DNA from: a virus
DNA: 64,000 nucleotides
Direction: 5' to 3' (one strand)
Virus record (IMG/VR): IMGVR_UViG_3300031857_007934
Location: 1-64,000 of that record
The notes beneath the pieces were generated by a model that was not told the origin of the DNA, made no database searches, and saw only the letters and a list, made by a program, of their open reading frames with translations. The translations under genes and the position numbers were made by a program. This document shows positions 56,913 to 64,000 of this stretch, one piece after another (position 1 is the first letter of the stretch; each line of letters starts with the position of its first letter).

Positions 56913-57724
56913 TAGTGAGTTAGGTGATCAATACCTAACTTCTTCTTTAAATCTAAACTAAATTTACAATCAATACGCAGTCCGTATTCAACTTCTTTAG
57001 ACTCTTCGCCGCCATGCCAATCTTGATCATTCCAAAAAGATGCATGGCAATTTAGATAGTGTTTATTCTGACTGTCTGGATCCCATATATAGAACCCTCT
57101 TTTAGTTCTATAGCGTATATGGATGAATTCATTGTTATGAGGTGTATACTGATTATTAGTATGTATACCATTTTTAGCATCTAAATCTCTATGTTCAAAT
57201 GCTTTACCGTTATGATCACAGTGAAAAAATATAACGCGACCTATACGATCAATTATACCTTGTTCCTGTAACCCTTCAACCCACTTAACTACACCTGGAA
57301 AGAATTTACTCTCTTCAGTACGTTGACGTTCAGCATTACGCTCATTCCAGTCGCCTTCATTCCAAAGAAAATAATAGATATAAGGGTCATTAGCACCTAA
57401 CGTGCTTTTTAAGTAACGTGTAAACAAATTACGCTGTTTATAATCTTTAAAATCATTAGGAAATATTTCATTGCCATGTATTTTAATAGGATCGGTATCA
57501 GGCAATTTTTGATATTCTTCAAATGCTTTGTAAATAGGTTTCCAATCTACAATATAGCTACAGTCTTTGGGGTCAAATCCTGGCTGCATCCAAGTTCCTT
57601 CTTTAGCATAGTCTCTAGCTTGTGCAAAGCCTTTGCAAATTTCAGGATGAAGTTGTTTAAATCCTTCTATGTCAATATAAGGATCTAGACTTACGTACGG
57701 TTTGTTATTAATTCCTCTAATCAT
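56909..57724 (-). CDS. Putative 2OG/Fe(II) oxygenase-like protein, minus strand
   Basis: The 271-residue protein has FFHCDHNGKAFEHRDLDAKN (HxD as EHRD), then RYRTKRGFYIWDPDSQNK. A later DWHGGEESKEVEYGLRIDCKF supplies a distal His and Arg. The spacing suits a double-stranded beta helix, but identification is tentative. It is transcribed against its neighbours. A TAAATA motif on its own strand (57730-57735) lies 5 nt before the ATG. Confidence 0.5.
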   Translation of the reverse strand: MIRGINNKPYVSLDPYIDIEGFKQLHPEICKGFAQARDYAKEGTWMQPGFDPKDCSYIVDWKPIYKAFEEYQKLPDTDPIKIHGNEIFPNDFKDYKQRNLFTRYLKSTLGANDPYIYYFLWNEGDWNERNAERQRTEESKFFPGVVKWVEGLQEQGIIDRIGRVIFFHCDHNGKAFEHRDLDAKNGIHTNNQYTPHNNEFIHIRYRTKRGFYIWDPDSQNKHYLNCHASFWNDQDWHGGEESKEVEYGLRIDCKFSLDLKKKLGIDHLTHY

Positions 57725-57766
57725 GAAAATATTTATGCCTACAATTTTAAAGGTAAATATTTCATG
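57722..57766. promoter_or_regulatory. Divergent pair of late-like motifs in a short inverted repeat
   Basis: The 39-bp gap between divergent genes has TAAATA on each strand (minus 57730-57735, plus 57754-57759), each 4-5 nt from its start codon. The flanks form an imperfect inverted repeat (CATGAAAATATTTA versus TAAATATTTCATG). It looks like a bidirectional promoter giving near-leaderless mRNAs. Confidence 0.45.
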
Positions 57767-58420
57767 TTTGAAGGTAGAGAATATTTTTTAAGTAATGCCA
57801 AATATCTAAAATTAAATTTAGATTTTCCTCACGAACTTATTGCACAAGAAGCTAGTGCTTTAAGATCTAAGTTTGTTGAATATAGATCAACATATAAAAC
57901 AAAAGGATGGTATTCATTACCTATTATAGGTAAGAGCAGCGAAGAACCATACGCATGGGATCAATACAAAGAGTTTAATACAGCTAGAGATGCCGCACCA
58001 TATATGCAGTATACAGACATAGCTGAGAAATGTCCAGTAACTGTTGAATGGCTTAAGAACGTTTATCCTAGCTCTAGTTATGCTAGGGTTAGATTTATGT
58101 TACTAGAACCAGGTGGTTATATAGAACCACATAAAGACACAGAATATCCAGTACTAGGTGCTATAAACATAGCAATAACAAACCCTCAAAATTGTAAATG
58201 GTATTGGGAGGATGGAGAATCGTTAGAATTTAAACCGGGTGATGCTTATGCTATGAACATTAGCTATACCCATTCTATTAAAAATGACAGTAACGAAGAT
58301 CGATATCATCTTATAGTACATCATTATGATTCTACGCCTAAATGGAAAAATTTATTTGAGTTAGCAATAAAGGAACAAAATGCACAAGGTCAATTTTCTT
58401 ATAGTACCGAGCTTTTCTAG
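57764..58420 (+). CDS. Aspartyl/asparaginyl beta-hydroxylase-like oxygenase
   Basis: The 218-residue protein has EPGGYIEPHKDTEYPVLGA with the HxD iron site and FKPGDAYAMNISYTHSIKND with the distal His. NEDRYHLIVHHYDS follows, with the 2OG-binding Arg, as in the Asp/Asn beta-hydroxylase family. It hydroxylates a protein or small substrate, which is unknown. It overlaps the next gene by 41 bases. Confidence 0.75.
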   Translation: MFEGREYFLSNAKYLKLNLDFPHELIAQEASALRSKFVEYRSTYKTKGWYSLPIIGKSSEEPYAWDQYKEFNTARDAAPYMQYTDIAEKCPVTVEWLKNVYPSSSYARVRFMLLEPGGYIEPHKDTEYPVLGAINIAITNPQNCKWYWEDGESLEFKPGDAYAMNISYTHSIKNDSNEDRYHLIVHHYDSTPKWKNLFELAIKEQNAQGQFSYSTELF

Positions 58421-59681
58421 TGATGATTGGTTGGATGAAAAGATGCTTCAGATTACGCAAGCATTTATCGATATTCTCAACATAGGCGAATATCCTGTCC
58501 ACACATTATCATCCTATAATGAAATAAACGATTATTTAACTTCAGCAGAGTTTCTTGTAGTAGCGTCTGCAGGTACTGTGATAGTAGAAAGAGATCACAT
58601 CTATAACAAGATGCATTCTATACCAGAGACTGTAGGTTTAATTGCAAACTTACTTCAATATGATTATGATACTACCCCGTACTTTCACGAACAATTTTTT
58701 ATATTGAGAACTGCTGCATTTAAAAAATTAGAATTTAATGGTGGCAAGGATCAAGGATTCAATTTAATTCGCAGTTACGAAGACATGCACGATGGTCATG
58801 CTCCGCTGTACATAACATTAGGCGGAAAGACTGTAAACAGAGATTTAAAATTTGGAACACGAGTTATCGAAGAATGTCTTAAAAATAATTTTGAGGTACG
58901 TAATTGGGATCAAGAATGGCGCTATCCTAAAACAGCTAATGATTACTTAAAAGATGTTGTACTACCTAGTAGAGGTTTTCTGTATCCAAAAAAGAGTACT
59001 GAAGCATTTGCAGAAGCACTTAAAAAAATAGAACTAGTAGAAGGGTTAGACGACTCTCAAGAACTGTTTATTAAAATAATACAACAGGTTTTAAAATTTA
59101 ATGTCCTTAACGGATGGCAATATGAATTTGCTCCGTCAGTGCCAGCAAAAAAAGTAATTTGTCCTGCTACAGGTTTTCTTGGAGAGCTGTGTGCAGTAAA
59201 TTCTGGAGCTAAAAATATTGTGTTGTATGATAAGAACTTACATAATTTAAACTTTAAGAAAAAACTATACACAGAATGGGACGGCAACGACTACGATTCG
59301 TTCATGCAGGATTATGCTAAAACTTGTAACTTACCAATTGAACCTACGTTTGACATTGATATAAAAAATTCGGTTGATACTAGAGATCTTGTTAGAGAAA
59401 AAATTCTTGCTAATTGGAAAGAATTTAAACAGTCTGTTACTGTTGAATTTATCGAATGTGATATTATAAAAGATTTTAGCAAACTTGAAACTCATTTTGA
59501 AGAAAATACACTATTAGGTACAAGCACAATTTTAACTGTGTATCCATTTACACATGTAATATATTCAAAAGAAGAAATTATTTCAACTAGAGAAAAAATT
59601 CAAAGACTACTTGATTCTACAAATAGTGTGTGGTTTGAAATGCCTTTCAATCTAAATCGTTCTAATAATCTAGTAGCATAA
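58380..59681 (+). CDS. Large island protein with possible SAM-methyltransferase-like C-terminal domain
   Basis: The 433-residue protein has an N-terminal region with VNFLIVPSFSSDDWLDEKML. From about residue 260 it has a Rossmann-like segment (VICPATGFLGELCAVNSG, then NIVLYDKNLHNLNFKKKLY) that resembles a methyltransferase motif I and II. The family cannot be named. It starts inside the hydroxylase gene behind an AAAGGA site. It may act on the product of the neighbouring oxygenase. Confidence 0.4.
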   Translation: MHKVNFLIVPSFSSDDWLDEKMLQITQAFIDILNIGEYPVHTLSSYNEINDYLTSAEFLVVASAGTVIVERDHIYNKMHSIPETVGLIANLLQYDYDTTPYFHEQFFILRTAAFKKLEFNGGKDQGFNLIRSYEDMHDGHAPLYITLGGKTVNRDLKFGTRVIEECLKNNFEVRNWDQEWRYPKTANDYLKDVVLPSRGFLYPKKSTEAFAEALKKIELVEGLDDSQELFIKIIQQVLKFNVLNGWQYEFAPSVPAKKVICPATGFLGELCAVNSGAKNIVLYDKNLHNLNFKKKLYTEWDGNDYDSFMQDYAKTCNLPIEPTFDIDIKNSVDTRDLVREKILANWKEFKQSVTVEFIECDIIKDFSKLETHFEENTLLGTSTILTVYPFTHVIYSKEEIISTREKIQRLLDSTNSVWFEMPFNLNRSNNLVA

Positions 59682-59689
59682 TTACTATT

Positions 59690-60385
59690 ATGAACACAGA
59701 ATTTGAATACTACTACAACAATGTTCCTGGTAAAGGACTTTGTAGAAACAACTTAATTTATACTAGTCTTATCAGTAAAGATAAGAAAACATTTGTACAA
59801 TGGTATCATAACGACACAGATTACCATAAAGGTCAGAATCAGGTAATTGATCCTGAACTTATGGAGGAAAAATGGGAAAGAGAAGTTAAATTTTTAACAG
59901 TGATGAACAATTCATTTCCAATGCATATTCCTCAAATACTAGATATAGACTATGTTCAAAAAAAGATTTATTTAAACATTGACGGATCTGATTTTTGGGA
60001 GCAAGCAGGTTGCCTTACAGAAAATTACTCTAAGGTATTGCCAAACTGGGAAGAACAAATGTTAGAAATTATTCAAGCCCATAAGTCTCTAAACTTATAC
60101 AAGTATTCAATGCATCCTAGCAGTTACTTTATAGTAGATGGTAAACTTAAAAGTATTAATTATTTCTTTACCTATCATCACAATGAAGGATTTATAAGTA
60201 TAGAGAAACATCAAAGTCATCTAAGTGAAGACAGAAAGGCCAATCTAAAACAAACAGTAGAGTCTTTAGGAATGAATTGGACTGCTCCGGCGCCGTTAAA
60301 TCAGCTAGAAAAACTTTGCTGGATGAGTTTTAGAACAAATTACCCGGACAACTTTGTTAGTAGAGTAAACGAATGTATAAAATAG
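59690..60385 (+). CDS. Kinase-like-fold protein, unknown function (paralogue of 55808)
   Basis: The 231-residue protein contains NWEEQMLEIIQAHKSLNLYK, then MHPSSYFIVDGKLKSINYF. This block aligns with the one at 55808. An N-terminal segment has KTFVQWYHNDTDYH and FPMHIPQILDIDY, which could form the kinase-like N-lobe. Catalytic residues are not clearly conserved. I recall this type in marine phages without function. Confidence 0.45.
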   Translation: MNTEFEYYYNNVPGKGLCRNNLIYTSLISKDKKTFVQWYHNDTDYHKGQNQVIDPELMEEKWEREVKFLTVMNNSFPMHIPQILDIDYVQKKIYLNIDGSDFWEQAGCLTENYSKVLPNWEEQMLEIIQAHKSLNLYKYSMHPSSYFIVDGKLKSINYFFTYHHNEGFISIEKHQSHLSEDRKANLKQTVESLGMNWTAPAPLNQLEKLCWMSFRTNYPDNFVSRVNECIK

Positions 60386-60924
60386 TTCCTTGGACTAAAG
60401 ACTTAGATCTAGATGAATTTTATACAAAAGCTGCTGCCAAAGGTTTTGAAAATAATGCTTCTCAAAAACTACTAGTTGATTGTTTTAAAAAAGAAAGAGA
60501 ATGGCAGGTATGGATACTCTACTATAATAACAAACCTGTAGGCAGTGTTGCAGCACACTCTTTTGACGAAATGGGAGAAAACTGCTATCGTATAGCTGCT
60601 AGGACTTGTGCATTCAGTGATGAAATTCCAGTAACCTCTCTTAGGACAGTTAACCAAATAATTACACATCAGCATGTTACTAGTCAGTTTTTAATTCCTA
60701 CCTGTATAGACTGGGCTCCTAAAGGTAGTAAGTTGTTTATAACTTCTAACGAAAATTCTGCAGGCACACAACGCCTAGTGCATAGAATATTTGGTCCTGC
60801 TATGGAAAAATCAGGACAAATGAAAAAAATAAAAGAGATATTCTATCGAGGAACTCAACAAACAGTATGGGAGTTATTTCCTGATAAGTTTTATGCTGAG
60901 CTTAACAAGTACCCAAGATGGTAG
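60373..60924 (+). CDS. GNAT-like acyltransferase candidate
   Basis: The 183-residue protein has WQVWILYYNNKPVGSVAAHS, resembling the central GNAT strand pair, and CYRIAARTCAFSDEIPV after it. The acetyl-CoA-binding loop is not typical, so the assignment is weak. It overlaps the previous gene by 13 bases, and its 3' end overlaps the convergent gene by 23 bases. Confidence 0.4.
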   Translation: MYKIVPWTKDLDLDEFYTKAAAKGFENNASQKLLVDCFKKEREWQVWILYYNNKPVGSVAAHSFDEMGENCYRIAARTCAFSDEIPVTSLRTVNQIITHQHVTSQFLIPTCIDWAPKGSKLFITSNENSAGTQRLVHRIFGPAMEKSGQMKKIKEIFYRGTQQTVWELFPDKFYAELNKYPRW

Positions 60925-61621
60925 TTAAAAATTCAGTTCCGCAAACTTCTAACAATTCATTAATCCTATCTACAGCAAGATCAAGCTGTACACCATTAGA
61001 AGTAATTTGAAAATTATCAATATCTCCATTTTTAGATGCTCTATTGAGCCACGGGCTTAGTGTTTGATCAAATCTGTATCTAGTGTCAAAACTTTTCTTT
61101 GTAGGAGTTATCTGAATTGATACTAAATCCTTTGTTGAACGATTTAAAAGTTTTCTAACTACTAACTGTACTCGCGGTTTATCTCCAAAATTAGCAGCAG
61201 AATGTAATCTGCCAGCATCCATTAAATACCATGTCATATCATTGTCAGTTTTGTGCAGCATATTTGTATCTAAATCTACAAGAAAACTATAAGTTCCGCA
61301 GATATTTAAGTGCCACCTATCATCAATGTCTGCGTGGCCAAAATAGTTTTTTCCAGAATCTAAAACTAAGAGTCTAGCTTCACCTTTAGGATATGGTAGT
61401 GTTTCTAATATTTCATTCCATATCGTATTTTTAAATTCTGGTTTAATTTCCCACGGATCATAAAAGAAATTACCCGTAGGAGTGTTAATGGTAAATTTTT
61501 CATCAATTGATTTTGGATCTATTGATGTACGATCCATTAATTCTTTTGGAACTGTATAACCTGTTTTAGTTAGCATCATATATTTATTATCTGCGCAGTT
61601 TATGTCGATAAATACTTGCAT
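60902..61621 (-). CDS. Asp/Asn beta-hydroxylase-like oxygenase, minus strand
   Basis: The 239-residue protein has KNYFGHADIDDRWHLNICG with the HxD iron site and YLMDAGRLHSAANFGDKPRV with distal His and Arg, followed by QLVVRKLL. This fits the Asp/Asn hydroxylase type. An AGAAGGA site lies before its start, inside the opposite gene. Its ATG overlaps that of the divergent plus-strand gene at 61620. Confidence 0.65.
   Translation of the reverse strand: MQVFIDINCADNKYMMLTKTGYTVPKELMDRTSIDPKSIDEKFTINTPTGNFFYDPWEIKPEFKNTIWNEILETLPYPKGEARLLVLDSGKNYFGHADIDDRWHLNICGTYSFLVDLDTNMLHKTDNDMTWYLMDAGRLHSAANFGDKPRVQLVVRKLLNRSTKDLVSIQITPTKKSFDTRYRFDQTLSPWLNRASKNGDIDNFQITSNGVQLDLAVDRINELLEVCGTEFLTTILGTC
61609..61616 (+). 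promoter_or_regulatory. TAAATACT late-promoter-like motif
   Basis: An exact TAAATACT lies 3 nt before the ATG at 61620. As a late -10 element it would start transcription at the start codon. It overlaps the first codons of the minus-strand gene. Confidence 0.4.
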
Positions 61622-62345
61622 GAATATTCCTTCTGTTAAATATGACGACGTAATCTTGCCTATTGATCCTAATTGGTCACGGATAGGAATAAGTTTAAGC
61701 GGTGGGGCAGATAGTGCCTTATTAGCTTATTTAATATGTATGAACACTAGTGCAGATATTCATATCATTACACAGATTCGTTGTTGGAAAACAAGACCCT
61801 GGCAAAGACAAAACAGTTTAGATGTGTATAATTGGCTTCAAAATAGATTTAAAAATCGTTTTTTTAGGCACGAAGGTTTTATACCTCCAGAACTAGAGTG
61901 GGGATCTACTGGTCCTAATATTGTTGACGAATACGGAAAATTAAAATCTGGTAATCAAATAATTCTTAGAGCTCATAACGAATATATTGCTCATAGAGAA
62001 CAACTAGATGCTTGGTTTGCTGCTGTTAATCTTAACCCCGATATTGAAATTGACGGATCTCTAGACGACAGAGATGAGGGTCATATAGATCCTATTATAC
62101 AACACATGGGAGTTACTGTATGTCATCCCTTTATTCATACAAGAAAAAATTGGATAATAAATCAGTATTTTAAAAATAACATAACAGACTTATTAAACTT
62201 GACTAGAAGCTGTGAAGGCGATAAAATAAACTATCCTGAAACTTTTGGTGACTTAGATTATAAAACTTATGTTTCAGGACAGTATGTTCCTGTTTGCGGA
62301 AAATGTTTCTGGTGTAAAGAAAGGGAGTGGGCTCTTGGAAAATAA
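61620..62345 (+). CDS. PP-loop ATPase (QueC / Asn-synthase-like)
   Basis: The 241-residue protein has the PP-loop motif ISLSGGADSALLAYL (SGGADS at residues 27-32). It ends with LTRSCEG and then CGKCFWCKEREWALG, resembling the QueC zinc site (CxxCxxC plus an upstream Cys). QueC turns CDG into preQ0, the missing step of the phage 7-deazaguanine pathway. However, the protein is divergent and lies 14 kb away beside oxygenases and radical SAM genes. It may instead adenylate another substrate. Confidence 0.65.
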   Translation: MNIPSVKYDDVILPIDPNWSRIGISLSGGADSALLAYLICMNTSADIHIITQIRCWKTRPWQRQNSLDVYNWLQNRFKNRFFRHEGFIPPELEWGSTGPNIVDEYGKLKSGNQIILRAHNEYIAHREQLDAWFAAVNLNPDIEIDGSLDDRDEGHIDPIIQHMGVTVCHPFIHTRKNWIINQYFKNNITDLLNLTRSCEGDKINYPETFGDLDYKTYVSGQYVPVCGKCFWCKEREWALGK

Positions 62346-63600
62346 ATCATGTACCTTCTGTATGCATCCTTTTACAGGACTTGCTACTAGAGAAGACGGA
62401 GCAATAAAAGTCTGTTGTCGTAGTCAACCTATAGGGTGGATTCAAAAAGAAAGTTTAGAAGAAGCGTGGAACAACAGTGAAATGCGCAAAGTTCGCCAAC
62501 AGGTTCTAAATAATGAAAGACCAGAAGTATGTAAACCCTGTTTTGATTTAGAAGATCAGGGCGTTGAAAGTTTAAGACAAAGACACATTAATGGAGTTAT
62601 TCCAGAAGCTAGAATTAATCTTTATCCTAATGCATTAGAAAATCTGTTAGAAGATTTTTCAATGCCTTTTGAATTTCCTACAATGGAAATTAAATTAAAC
62701 AATCTTTGCAATTTAAAATGCCGTATGTGCAATCCTCTAGATAGTACTAGTTGGAAAGATTGGGACCAAGTTACAGAATTTTATAAAAAAGAAAACAATT
62801 ATCTTATACCTACTATTGAAAAATTAGTTGATGTACCTGGTCAGTATATAGGACCCTTTGACAATAGCGATAACTGGTGGAATAGTTTTGAAAAGTTATT
62901 ACCGTACTTTCGTAGGGTAGAATTTGCTGGCGGCGAACCTCTAATGGATCCTTATCATTATAAAATATTAGATATGCTTGCACCTTATGGTTCTAATATT
63001 GAATTAAAATATGCTACTAATGGTACGACCTTAGGAATTAAGGGAGGAAGAACTATACATGATTATTGGCCGAAGTTTAAATCAATAGCTGTAAATGTAA
63101 GTATTGATGGTATACATGATGTTTATGAATACATAAGAGGTAATGGTAAGTTTTCCGAAATAGAAGAAAATGTTAAAGTGTTTAAGTCATTTCCTAACGT
63201 AAGCCGAGTAGTAGGAGCATTTACTGTACAGGCTAATAACATAATGCAGATAGATAAAGTTATAGACTACTTTATAAATGAAATGGGTATTGTGTTTTAT
63301 TCACATCGTGTAAACTATCCTAGAGCACTATCTGCTCAGACATTGCCAAGTGTATTAAAAGAACAAGTAATAGAAAAGTTAGAAGTTATGAAAACAAAAA
63401 TACTAGACTATCCTTTAGTGCAAAAACATGCTCTTCTTAAAACTGTAACACTACAACAAATACAAGATAATATTAATTTCCTTAAGGCTAACGATTTAAG
63501 TAGATTTTGGCCTGACTGTGTTGAATTTAATCGGCAACTAGATAAAACTAGAAATCAAAACTTTCTTACAACCAACCCAGAGTTTATAAATTATGTATAA
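62335..63600 (+). CDS. Twitch-domain radical SAM protein
   Basis: The 421-residue protein starts at TTG, 7 nt after GGGAG, inside the PP-loop gene. The N-terminal region has CTFCMHP, VCCRSQ and VCKPC (Cys6, 9, 27, 28, 66, 69), likely auxiliary Fe-S ligands. The radical SAM site NLCNLKCRMCNP holds Cys125, 129 and 132, and EFAGGEPLMD is the GGE motif. This layout matches N-terminal twitch radical SAM proteins as I recall. Such enzymes often modify peptides or sugars. Confidence 0.8.
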   Translation: MENKSCTFCMHPFTGLATREDGAIKVCCRSQPIGWIQKESLEEAWNNSEMRKVRQQVLNNERPEVCKPCFDLEDQGVESLRQRHINGVIPEARINLYPNALENLLEDFSMPFEFPTMEIKLNNLCNLKCRMCNPLDSTSWKDWDQVTEFYKKENNYLIPTIEKLVDVPGQYIGPFDNSDNWWNSFEKLLPYFRRVEFAGGEPLMDPYHYKILDMLAPYGSNIELKYATNGTTLGIKGGRTIHDYWPKFKSIAVNVSIDGIHDVYEYIRGNGKFSEIEENVKVFKSFPNVSRVVGAFTVQANNIMQIDKVIDYFINEMGIVFYSHRVNYPRALSAQTLPSVLKEQVIEKLEVMKTKILDYPLVQKHALLKTVTLQQIQDNINFLKANDLSRFWPDCVEFNRQLDKTRNQNFLTTNPEFINYV

Positions 63601-64000
63601 GATAACTAGTCGTTGGCCTCATCAAGAGTCTGTAAAGATTGAATGGAATCTTGGTAAACGTTGTAACTTTGATTGCGGATATTGTCCTGCTGAAATTCAT
63701 GACAACATAAGCCCGCACACAGATATAGCTATTTTAAAGAATACTGTAGACAAATTAACGGAAATTAATAAGCCAATTAGAATCAGCTTTACTGGTGGTG
63801 AACCGTGTGTTCATCCGGATATTGAAGAATTGTTAGCGTATGCTAAAGAACATGCTAGTTGGATCAATGTAACTACTAACGCTACTAGAACACCTGAATG
63901 GTACGCTAAACAACCTGTAAGTCATTATGTGTTTAGTTTACACTACGATAATGAACATTGGGAACGGTGTGCTATGACTATACTGTTGTTTTCTCAGTTG
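63593..64000 (+). CDS. Second radical SAM protein (3' end outside window)
   Basis: An ATG overlapping the end of the previous gene opens a frame that runs to the window edge without a stop (136 residues seen). LGKRCNFDCGYCPAEIH has the CxxxCxxC cluster motif (Cys24, 28, 31), and ISFTGGEPCVHPD the GGE motif. It is probably co-translated with the twitch enzyme. The C-terminal domain, which would hint at substrate, is not in the window. Confidence 0.8.
   Translation, partial: MYKITSRWPHQESVKIEWNLGKRCNFDCGYCPAEIHDNISPHTDIAILKNTVDKLTEINKPIRISFTGGEPCVHPDIEELLAYAKEHASWINVTTNATRTPEWYAKQPVSHYVFSLHYDNEHWERCAMTILLFSQL

Noticed and set aside
1-64000. CRISPR array, insertion sequence, integrase or attachment site
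   Set aside because: No regularly spaced direct repeats, transposase or integrase motifs were seen; the region reads as a lytic T4-like phage.

Overview
The window is a gene-dense, AT-rich stretch of a large tailed-phage genome of the marine T4-like myovirus type. The evidence is a set of recognisable T4-type core genes: family B DNA polymerase gp43, sliding clamp gp45, clamp-loader ATPase gp44, RNase H, a DsbA-like late-transcription protein, PhoH, and a gp31/GroES-like co-chaperonin. They sit among many small ORFs joined by ATGA overlaps, with almost no intergenic DNA. No rRNA, tRNA, insertion sequence or CRISPR array was seen. The host is probably a Gram-negative alphaproteobacterium. This is inferred from the FdxA-type ferredoxin, IscU, spanin lipoproteins and GTA-type holin, not proven.

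Layout. 1-7.0 kb: tail/fibre structural genes and a subtilisin-like protease. 7.0-14.2 kb: a DnaE-like fragment, a secreted His-rich protein, GroES-like and MazG-like proteins, a 3'-5' exonuclease, the gp44 clamp loader, FdxA ferredoxin, and nucleotide enzymes (DHFR, ThyA, dCMP deaminase). 14.2-14.95 kb: phoH on the minus strand. 15.1-21.2 kb: two conserved phage proteins, a GH19 endolysin, overlapping spanins, IscU, membrane proteins, a structured leader RNA, a fatty-acid desaturase and a holin. 21.2-24.3 kb: dnaJ and clpA. 24.3-31.3 kb: small virion-type proteins, a nucleotidyltransferase and a DsbA-like protein. 31.4-37.6 kb: DNA polymerase, a sugar-nucleotide cassette (cytidylyltransferase, phosphomannomutase, UDP-sugar dehydrogenase, epimerase) and the sliding clamp. 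37.6-47.0 kb: a 7-deazaguanine DNA-modification pathway (DpdA, QueD-like, FolE, QueE) interleaved with a glycosyltransferase, a cupin, a phosphoribosyltransferase, a HIT protein and an oxygenase. 47-54 kb: RNase H, conserved T4-like genes of unknown function and a MoxR/VWA pair. 54.0-55.8 kb: a tail fibre with an internal duplication. 55.8-64 kb: an island of 2-oxoglutarate/Fe(II) oxygenase-like proteins, paralogous kinase-like proteins, a GNAT-like protein, a PP-loop ATPase and two radical SAM proteins.

How the parts fit. FdxA and IscU can supply electrons and clusters for the phage's own iron enzymes: QueE, two further radical SAM proteins, the desaturase and the oxygenases. FolE, QueD-like, QueE and DpdA (perhaps with the QueC-like PP-loop protein at 61.6 kb) would make and insert a 7-deazaguanine base in phage DNA. 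DnaJ, ClpA and the GroES-like protein form a proteostasis set.

Regulation. Host-type -35/-10 promoters precede the ORF at 9181, the DsbA-like gene, queD-like, folE, moxR and the VWA gene. A repeated TAAATACT/TAAATA motif, resembling T4 late promoters, lies just upstream of many structural and accessory genes. Several of these signals coincide with hairpins covering ribosome-binding sites or start codons, including a DNA-polymerase operator-like hairpin and a 13-bp hairpin around the dnaJ start. The 55.8-64 kb enzyme island is the strongest candidate for an undescribed system.
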